Assembly: GCA_000333855.2 (NCBI GenBank)
Contig: CM007339.1
Location: 223,127-255,194 of the forward strand
Length of the DNA stretch: 32,068 bases
Direction: 5' to 3'
Source of the DNA: Endotrypanum monterogeii
Taxonomy: Eukaryota > Euglenozoa > Kinetoplastea > Trypanosomatida > Trypanosomatidae
Made by a program: the position numbers and the translations under genes. The notes under the pieces were generated by a model. That model was not told the origin of the DNA. It did no database searches and saw only the letters and a list, made by a program, of their open reading frames with translations. Of this stretch, positions 17,715 to 26,400 are shown piece after piece. Position 1 is the first letter of the stretch, and each line of letters begins with the position of its first letter.

Positions 17715-18326
17715 GTGCGCGTCCTGCCGGAGTCGTGTACGAACCCATTGTTTACTGCCTCGTCTCCTCGCTTCGTGCTGCTTGCCTGCGTGGTCGACCA
17801 TTGGCACTCAATTTCATGCGGTGGGGTGACATCGTAGCCACTGACGAGTATTATAGCAGTCACCCATTTGATTCGGGAATGCAATGCGATGTACTAAATA
17901 AAGTTTTTTTTTCCCAACTGCAGGCCGAAGCACCAGAGTCGGTTAAAAATTCTGTTTGTACATCTCCCTCATCCAACGATTGAGGTGTCGAAGTGCTGAC
18001 CTATCCAACCCACTGGAGAATAGGGGAACCACGAGAAGGACGTCTCACCCTGTCTTCTCCGTCTGCCTTACTGGCAATCTGACCATTTATCCAGTTTCCG
18101 AAGACGACTTCCTATTTCTATCCCCATACACTTTCTTCTTACACCGTTGCACTTTGTCATCTGAGCGTTGGCTGGTGGTCACGCTCCCACGCCCTACTTG
18201 CGCCTCGAAATGCTTGTCATGACTGTCTTCTGACGCACTTGGTTTTCCTTCAATCCCCTCCTCCCTTTCACACCTGTTTGGCTTTGTTTCGCGTTATTTC
18301 GATACGTTCATTACACTTTACCTGTG

Positions 18327-18372
18327 TTTGTTTGTTTGTTTGTTTGTTTGTGTGTGTGTGGGGGGGGGGGGG
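18327..18372. repeat. (TTTG)n, (GT)n and G12 compound repeat
   Basis: About six TTTG units run into a short GT repeat and then twelve to thirteen G. Confidence 0.9.
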
Positions 18373-18576
18373 TCATCGTTGACTTGATGTGGGCCCGTAA
18401 CATCACAGGGCGAAGAGAACATTACGGTTTAGGTAGAAGTAGCACGCTGGGTTGTGGACCTTGCATACAAGACAGCAGTACTACAGCAAAGAAAAAAAAA
18501 GGGGGGATAAAAAAGAGCGTGGCCAAAATATTCAGAACGTCTTCTTCAAAAAACTAACTCCCCCTCTTCACACAAG

Positions 18577-18600
18577 CACACACACACACACACACACACA
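18577..18600. repeat. (CA)n microsatellite
   Basis: CA alternation, followed by a run of A near 18625-18638. Confidence 0.9.
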
Positions 18601-19127
18601 GATACACATTACCACACCCGCATCAAAAAAAAAAAAAATCAACACAGAAGCAGCTCAACAGAAAGTACACCTTTTCGATATTTGCGCGTGCGCTCTTTTT
18701 TTTTTTCTTTTGTGTGTGTATTTGTTTCCTCGTGTCATTGAACGGTGTCTGATTATAGCCTCTGGATTAGTATTGATACGCCGACAAACGCGCACTCAGA
18801 AGGCGCACAGGGGACATACCAATCCAGATCTTCATCCACTGGCACCTACACTCTTGCGAGTCTGATAAGTGGTCTTCACCTGTATCGTGTTGGTGTCGCT
18901 TTTTTTCCTCCTTTTTTCCCCTCTTTCCCCCTTTACAAGAGTGTCCTGTCCCCGCCCCCCTTTTTTTTTTCGCATTCCAACTCGTACATTTGTGACGTGT
19001 GCGTCTGCCTGTCTACCCTGAGCACACATTTTTCTTGCATCTTTACAGGGATCCAAAGGCTCCTCTGAAGCTGTCTGAGTGGGTAAGTGGAACTCTTTCT
19101 TCCTCCCCTTTCTCGGCTGCTACACGC

Positions 19128-19130
<3 letters not shown>

Positions 19131-19172
<42 letters not shown>
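19131..19172. repeat. (AT)n microsatellite, left of gap
   Basis: About 42 bases of AT alternation; the sequence after it recurs on the other side of the N run. Confidence 0.9.
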
Positions 19173-19176
<4 letters not shown>

Positions 19177-19277
19177 TGTGTGTCTGTGTCGTGTTAGTTG
19201 TTACGTTCGTTTGTTCGTTCGTTACCGTAAACGTAACGTAAGTAGGTAGGTACGTTATTACTTTATTTTACGTTTAC

Positions 19278-19381
19278 NNNNNNNNNNNNNNNNNNNNNNN
19301 NNNNNNNNNNNNNNNNNNNNNNNNNNNNNNNNNNNNNNNNNNNNNNNNNNNNNNNNNNNNNNNNNNNNNNNNNNNNNNNNN
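19278..19381. other. assembly gap (104 N)
   Basis: A run of 104 undetermined bases. Both sides carry an AT microsatellite and the motif TGTCTGTGTGTCTGTG followed by CGTGTTAG (left 19173-19198, right 19422-19445), so the gap probably joins two overlapping contig ends rather than unknown unique DNA. The length near 100 suggests a default scaffold spacer. Confidence 0.95.

Positions 19382-19420
<39 letters not shown>
19382..19420. repeat. (AT)n microsatellite, right of gap
   Basis: About 39 bases of AT alternation beginning immediately after the N run. Confidence 0.9.
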
Positions 19421-19424
<4 letters not shown>

Positions 19425-20047
19425 CTGTGTGTCTGTGCGTGTTAGTTTGACTGTTTTGTCTGTTCCAAAGACGAGTAGAGGCTATATTATTTTGTCATCT
19501 CCCCTACCCCACGCGTTTTTTTCTCTATTATTTCTTTTCCCCATCGATTTTCCCTTACCCCACTTCTCCCACACGCATACACACAAAAAAAAAGAGTGCT
19601 ACTAGTACTCTTCCCAATCTTCAGACTCCTCATCGGTCCAATCCTCCTTTATCCTTCGTTTGGCGTTTGTTTAAATCACCATAATTGTTTTCGCTTCGGT
19701 GTGAAGAAGCAAGGAGGAGAGAGGGCATCTCATCTCAGCAGCGTTCCCCCTGACATTTGATTTTCCTCTCCCTTTCTTTTTTTGTTTGTTTACGCGTAGT
19801 GAACATTTCTAGGCGCTTTTTTTCTCTCTTAAACCTTCACTGAACATTTTTTTTGTGCACGTCGCTTTCCTTTTTCTCTCTCTTTTTCCCCTTTGCCTCC
19901 CTCCCTGACTGCCCTTGTGCCTTTTTTTTTTTTTCAGCGTGTACATTGCTGAACCTACCTAACTTGGTGTTTTATGTCTGCACTCAGCCTTTGTGGTTAC
20001 TTCTCTGAACTAATCTTATCCTTTTTTTCCAACCGAAGATAACTTGA

Positions 20048-20096
20048 TTATATATATATATATATATTTATATATAATACTTTATTATACTACACG

Positions 20097-20161
<65 letters not shown>
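20048..20161. repeat. compound TA / AC / TA microsatellite
   Basis: TA run about 20048-20076, AC run about 20095-20120, then TA from 20120 to 20161 without a break. Confidence 0.95.
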
Positions 20162-20163
<2 letters not shown>

Positions 20164-20331
20164 GTTTTTCACCTCTTTGTGCACGCTGCCTTCCCTCACT
20201 TCTCTTCATCTATCTACTTCCGTTTTCTGCTGTTGTTTTTTTTCTTCTCGGCGCGTACCCCGTGGTAGTGCCTTTCTTTTATCGCTTTTATTTATATTGT
20301 TTTCGCTGCATTCCGCTTCATCAGCATCTTG

Positions 20332-20333
<2 letters not shown>

Positions 20334-20366
<33 letters not shown>
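20334..20366. repeat. (GT)n microsatellite
   Basis: Uninterrupted GT alternation over 33 bases. Confidence 0.95.
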
Positions 20367-20367
<1 letters not shown>

Positions 20368-22114
20368 ATTCTCGGAGGAACTTTTCCACAGCCATTTCTT
20401 CCCTCCCCCCCTCCCCCACACACCACACACACACCGCACTCATACTCACACAAAAACGGTTTTCACTGCTCACATATACGGGGCCTCGAAAAAAATTGCC
20501 GCCCTCTCCCTCTTTTTCCCTTTTCATTCCCCTGCTTTCCCCCACCAACAAAGGCCACTCCCGTTCACATTGGGTATCGCTCCACTGCTTCCCCCCCCCC
20601 CCTCCATCCCCCCATCCCCGGTCTTGCCTTCTGAGTGGCATCTTGCTCTTGTGATTGCTGCGATTATTTGTTTTGTTCTTCTACAAAAACTCCGAGGGCG
20701 GGGGTCTCATCCATCATCCAACCACCACTACCCCTGCCTCTCCCTGGTCACTGCCCGCCTCTTTTTGGTGTGTGTTTTCTGTTTTCATAATAGATCCAAT
20801 TGACCCCTCATTCTTTTTTTTTTTGTGTGTGTGTGGTGGTGGTGGTGGTGGTGGGAGAAAAAAAAAGAATTTGAAGTTCAGACTAGCATACTTGAAAAAA
20901 GAAACCTCACTCCCTTTGAAACTGTTGGAGCTGCTGTCCGTGTGCACACGTGTTTGTTGTGTTCCTGTAATCTTCGGCATCTGGATTGCGGCCCCCTATT
21001 TTTTTTTCCTCACCCCCTCCCCACACATCATACCACTCCTCCTCTCCCCTTTCTGTCACCCCGCACTTCATCCATCCTCTTTTCTTCAAGCCCCCCTCCT
21101 TTTTCTCGTGTGTGTGTGTGTATGAAAGTGTATGTAGGTTGATGTACGTGAATGAGTGATTACTGATCTACACAACTTCCTGCCTCCCACTGTCTCGAGA
21201 TTTTCCATTACGGTTTCCCTCTCCTTTCTCATCCCCCATCCTATCCCCTCAGGTTCTCGTGTCAGTCGATCTTTTCTCGTTTCTTCAACACTATCGACGT
21301 CTGCTTCATTTTTTGTTTTCCCTTCGGTAATTGCTGTTCTCCTCCTCAGTCCTCCCTTTAATCTTGCAGCGGACGAGTTTCCGCTCGTGCTAGCCGACGC
21401 GAGCAGAGCACTGTTTTAGGCATTCTTTTTTTTTTTGTCCCCCTCCCCTCGCTGGAACTGGAGGAAGATACGAATCATCGTTAACGCCCCCCCCCCAAAA
21501 AAAAGAAGCTGCGCTCAGTCGAAGGCCTTTTAAAGCATCCGGTGAAAGACGAAGTTGAGAAGGGTAAACGGTGCACAACCCCCACTTGTTTTTTTTTTTT
21601 GTTGTGTGTGTGTGTGTGTGTCTGCGTATGTTCTTACAGTGTTCACCTCCTTGCAATTGCGTCTACATTTTCTCTCTCCCTTCTTCCCCTCTCCTTCCCC
21701 CCCCCCCACCAGTTCTTTGACTCTTCTGTTACCTCCTCCCCCCCCAAAAAAAAAAAATTGAAAAGTGGAACAAAGGAGAAAAAAAAACCGCAAAGAAGAA
21801 GAAAAAGAAGAGTCTCGTGTCTACTCAACCGTCTCTGTGTGTGTGCTCTTATTTTTCTTTCGCTGTCGTCGTGCGTTTTTCTCCAGTTGGGCCATTGGCC
21901 TACTAAAAAAAAATATTTTCTCCAGTTGAACTTCCCTCTAAGCCTCCATTTCCTTCCTCCCCCTCTCTTTTGCCCCCTTTCTGCTTCTCAGGTGTTCGTG
22001 TCGCGGAGGGAGCGTGTTTGGTGTACCTTTCTGCCCTCCTCCCCTCCCCCTATAAGTGAGGTAACGCCCCCCCCCCCCAATTATTTTTTCCAGGAGCGGT
22101 GAATACACACACAT

Positions 22115-22117
<3 letters not shown>

Positions 22118-22147
<30 letters not shown>
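22118..22147. repeat. (AT)n microsatellite
   Basis: Uninterrupted AT alternation. Confidence 0.95.
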
Positions 22148-22150
<3 letters not shown>

Positions 22151-22558
22151 CTACCAGCTTATTGCTTTGGATTTTGCGACAGTCGCAGAGGCTTCCCTCC
22201 CTTACCTCTTCCCCCTCTCTCTGTGGGGGTTCGTAGATTTCGGTTTTTTTTTCAAGTGAAACCGAATTCCCCAGACCCTTTTTTTCCCCCTCCTCTCGCC
22301 CCTCCCATTTGTTCTCCGGCGATCTCGTGTATTGTATGTCCGTTGATGCGCTGTTCGACTGACTTTTTGGAAATATTTTTTTTTGTTTGGTTTCTTTGGC
22401 GATAAGGAGTTCAATTGCTGCACGCGCTTTCTTTGTTGTTGGGTTTCTCCTCTTCGAGTCGGTGTACACATTTTTTTTTCTGCACCCTCTTTCTTTGTCC
22501 CCATTCCCCCACAACTTTACACTTACACACATTTTCCTTTTGTAGACCTTTAAAAAGT

Positions 22559-22590
22559 ATAATAATAATAATAATAGTAATAGTAATATA
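22559..22590. repeat. (ATA)n / (GTA)n trinucleotide repeat
   Basis: Seven ATA-type units, the last three carrying G for one A. Confidence 0.9.
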
Positions 22591-22957
22591 TGTAGAAATC
22601 GTGTGTGTGTATCTGTGTATTGCTATCCCGTTGATACGGACCGTTGTTATCGGCCCCTCTTGCACTCTCCGTCTCAAATCTTCTTCTCTGGCGAGTGCTC
22701 ACGGTCAGCGTGCGTCAATCCTTTAGTTTTTTTCTTTTTGTGTGTGTGCTTTCCCCTCTGTCCTTTTTTCAGCGCGGCTGCCCGAGTGCTCCTCGCTTGG
22801 AGTGTCGAGGATTCGGGTGCGCTGTGGCTCCTCAACAGCCCGTCACATCTCGCCCTCCCCATATTTGCTTTTGGGGGGAGGGGCTTTTCTCTGTCGCCTG
22901 TTATTTGACCAACAAGACTTGTTTTTTGGACATCTATATCCAAGTGTGTATGCATTT

Positions 22958-22965
<8 letters not shown>

Positions 22966-22993
<28 letters not shown>
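22966..22993. repeat. (AT)n microsatellite
   Basis: Uninterrupted AT alternation preceded by ATACATACAT. Confidence 0.9.
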
Positions 22994-22996
<3 letters not shown>

Positions 22997-23276
22997 CTCG
23001 TTTGATTCATCTTTATTGCGTATAAAAAAGAAGTTTTGATTGCTTTCCTGGTCGCCTTTCCGCCGCTACATCGTCTGTTTTTGCGTGTCTCTCTCTTACA
23101 CTGCAGCGAGATAACGTATTTCAGCACAATTCACTAATACCACACATTTCTCCTCCTCACCCCTATCTGAGAGTACAAAAGCAACTATATAGAACTATAT
23201 ACATTTTTTTTAAAAATAATTTATATCTTTATTTCACTTCGAACTCTTTGAATGGGAGCATAGAGATCACTCAGGG

Positions 23277-23280
23277 AAAA

Positions 23281-23311
<31 letters not shown>

Positions 23312-23320
23312 TAATAATAA
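23277..23320. repeat. A13 plus (AT)n and (AAT)n repeat
   Basis: A-run at 23277-23289, AT alternation, then three AAT units, about 100 bases upstream of the kinase start codon. Confidence 0.9.
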
Positions 23321-23370
23321 TCGACAACAACACTTCTCTGTTCTTCTGTGTGACTTACCAATTCACCATA

Positions 23371-23411
23371 GACCTCCCCTCTCATCTTTTTTTTTTCCTG
23401 TTTCTCTGAAG
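23371..23411 (+). promoter_or_regulatory. candidate spliced-leader acceptor for the kinase gene
   Basis: ACCTCCCCTCTCATC plus a T9-10 run and further T/C bases lead to CTGAAG, AG at 23410-23411. Splicing here would place an out-of-frame ATG (23415) three bases after the leader and the main ATG (23422) ten bases after it. Confidence 0.5.
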
Positions 23412-23414
23412 TTC

Positions 23415-23486
23415 ATGAACCATGTCGTCTCGCGTCTTGAGGACCCCCGACAGAGCCTCGCTCACAACGGAATCCTCGTACAGTGA
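23415..23486 (+). other. 23-codon upstream reading frame overlapping the kinase start
   Basis: ATG at 23415 and TGA at 23484-23486, in a different frame from the main ORF and overlapping its first 65 bases. If the nearest splice acceptor is used it is the first ATG of the message, so the main ATG at 23422 would need leaky scanning. The peptide itself looks meaningless; the interest is regulatory. Confidence 0.4.
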
Positions 23487-26400
23487 CGTGGTTAAATCTG
23501 TAGACCAGCCCGCATCAGCGGGTAACTCGGAGAATTTGAGCACAGTGCAACAGGGTCGGTCTGTCGAAGGGGGCTTGCCATCTCCAAGTGTCATTTCTGA
23601 AGGGGCGTGCAGAGAAGGCATTCGCGATGGGCGGTGTAGCACGACCCCACCGCTGAAGCCGCTCGAGAAAGGGACGCGTTGTGCTTCCACCAGCGGGGCA
23701 CCGCTCTGCGCGTCGGCTGGTGCAGCGGTGGACGTCGGGGTTAAGCCGTCGCATTCTTGTTTTGATCGAAGCGGCGTGACGCTGGCACTGACTCAAGAAA
23801 TATATACCAGATCTCCGAAACGAGCTGATAGCGACCCGCCGCTGCAGTCGTGCTCCCCCTCTTCGTCCTCCTCTTCTATCACGTCAAAGTCCATTATAAG
23901 GGTGCATCAAAGCGAGATCAGGAGCGCCATTTTGGGCCGGGCGATTGCGGCCTCATCGATAACGCCAAAGGCGTGCGGGGAGAGGGCGACGTCGGGTGAA
24001 GAAAGATCTTCCTCAAAAACGGTTCCTCAACTGTCGCCAGACGGCCGCCTGCGAGTGTCGCCGCTTGCACCAGTCAGCACGCAAAAGGCGGAGGTACTCT
24101 GTTGTAGCCCCGCATCCTCTCCTGTTACATTGTCAACACAGCTCGCCTCGAGGATGGCCCACTCTACCGATACCATACCTATGCCATCTGGCAGACTTTT
24201 GGATCGGAGCTGTGACGAGGCAAACAGCGCGATCGACCGTCCGCCCGTCGGCAGCGTTGCACCATCGTGCGTAGTCGCGCAAGCACCGAATAGCGGACTG
24301 CGACCGCCACCGCGCCCTGGGACTGCGCCTCTCAGCGGTTTCGCTCGCGTTGGCGGAGGGTCCTCGTGCATATGCTCCACCCCCTCTGCCAGTGCATCTG
24401 TGTTGAAGGATCATTACTGTAGCAGCAGTGGCACAGGAGGGCTTCCAAGCGAGCTGAGCTCGCTTCGCCCGTCTCGCGTCAGTCATTTTCTTCACGATGA
24501 GGTCACCACCGAAGATTGCAGCAGCGACACGTCGGCTATGGGGACTGTCAACGCTTTGTTTTCGTATGTTCACAGAGGAGCCTCAACCCCAGTGATGGGT
24601 GCGCAGCTCAGTCAGAAGCCCAACAGCAGCTCTGCTCCTGGTGAGCTCAGCAGTCTTTCCCTCGACCCCAACAGCGCTTCGGCGACGGCGGGTGTGACCA
24701 GCACACTAGCCACTTTGCACGGGCGCACCGTATATAACAACAGTGGCGGAGCAGAGATACCAGGGGCTGGATGGTCCTCCGGCCTGCGAACGGTCTCCTC
24801 ACTCACTTCTCAACGCTGGGGAGGTCCCAATCGCTTTGGGGTCGGCGGAGGTGTACCTTCTGCGTCTCGCGGCATCTTTCAAAGCGGTCTTTTTCTTTCC
24901 ATCGACGAGGGAGACGCATCGCCGCCCTTTGCTATGGACGCCCCCATGACTCCAGAGAGCTTCTCGACACTGCTGCTGGCGCGGGAGAGCGTCGAGGGCG
25001 TTCATCACAGCGGTCACGCTGGTAGCTCACCTTCGGTGACAACAAACACGACATATGACGGTCGATCCTATACTTCTGATAATAGTCAAGCGCTGCTGAG
25101 GCATTTATCAAAGCAGCCGTCGCATGTCGTGGGAGGTGCAGACGAAGTGTGGAGAGGTGGGGAGGCGGCCACAGGCGGGTTGGAGGAGTGGTGCGTGGAC
25201 GGGGGTCGTCACAAGAGCCGTGGGATGCGCACAAGTGGTACCACCGTTTCCTACGGGATAGGTCTGCAACCCAACGTGGTGGAAGACCACGGAATGTCCA
25301 GACTGCCCTTGAGTGGACGTCACATGACTCCACTAAGCAGTTTGCAGCTCGTCGGAAACAATCAAGCGGAACTTCCCCTTAGCGGCATCAATGTTGATGC
25401 AATTCCTTCCACGCCAACGGCTCTCGATTCCGTCCGGATCCCGCAGCAGTCGCCCTCGAAGCGTTGCCGGTGCTGTCGGCCGGACTGTGTGCACCGCAGC
25501 AGTGATTGTGCGGGCCGGAAATACACACATTCAGCGTTGGAGACAGATGTTATCGAGACAGACACGCTGGAGCGCGCGCGGGCTGTATCGAAGGACGGCA
25601 CAAGATCATATGAGGTCGTGAATGAGAAGTATGTGCTGTACGACTATGAGCTAGGTAAGGGTTCTTTCTCGACTGTGCGCCTGTGTTATAGTGTGGAGGA
25701 CTCTCAGTATTACGCCGTGAAGGTGCTCGATCGTGTTCGGCTGAGGTGTCGTCAGCTCGGCAGTGAGGCCAGTCTCTGGAAAATTGATCAAGAAATCGCG
25801 ATGATGAAGCAGGTTCGGCACAAAAACATCGTAGCCCTTCACGAGGTCATACGAGACCCCAGGATGCGCTATATCTATCTCGTGCTAGAGCTCGCGGAGG
25901 CAGGTGGTGTGTTGACAATGCGAGACAACGGTGACGTTCTACCGCGCGGCGACAGCAGTGTCCCGATGCACTACTCCGAAGAAACTACGCGTGGGATCGT
26001 CAAGGGACTACTGAACGCGCTCATGTACATGCACTATCTGGGCGTCGCACACCGCGATATCAAGCCATCGAACGTCTTACGCACTGCTGACGGTACAGTC
26101 AAGCTGTGTGATTTTGGAGTGTCGGTTCTAGTCGGCGAAACGCCAATGCACATGACCCGCGAAGGTAGCGTGGCTTTCCTGGCGCCGGAGCTTCTCATGT
26201 CCACCGAGGTGGAGGTGTCAAGCTTCGAGACCCCTGCGAACTCATCTCTGAGCGGCACACGGGGTAGTAGGACTGGAAACATACTGACGGAGACCGCAGC
26301 GCTTGAGCGCATCTTCGCTACGTGTTCCTCGGCAAACATCAGTCCGACTCGGCTGGTGTGCACCGACGCGTCGACGTCACCGATGAAGGAAGTAGCTCAC

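Larger units (their letters stand above)
17416..23421. other. non-coding region between the pseudokinase and kinase genes
   Basis: About 6 kb with no supportable gene. The first 800 bases (to about 18230) are moderately complex and probably the 3' UTR of the pseudokinase gene. The rest is dominated by T/C-rich tracts, long G, C, A and T homopolymers, and AT, GT, CA and TTTG microsatellites, interrupted by an assembly gap. The longest open frames (such as 20177-20803) are translated repeats. Confidence 0.7.

Noticed and set aside
20177..20803. A 208-codon + strand open frame.
   Set aside because: Its translation is GT-repeat Val/Cys runs and pyrimidine-tract Pro/Leu/Phe/Ser strings, and a competing frame overlaps it.
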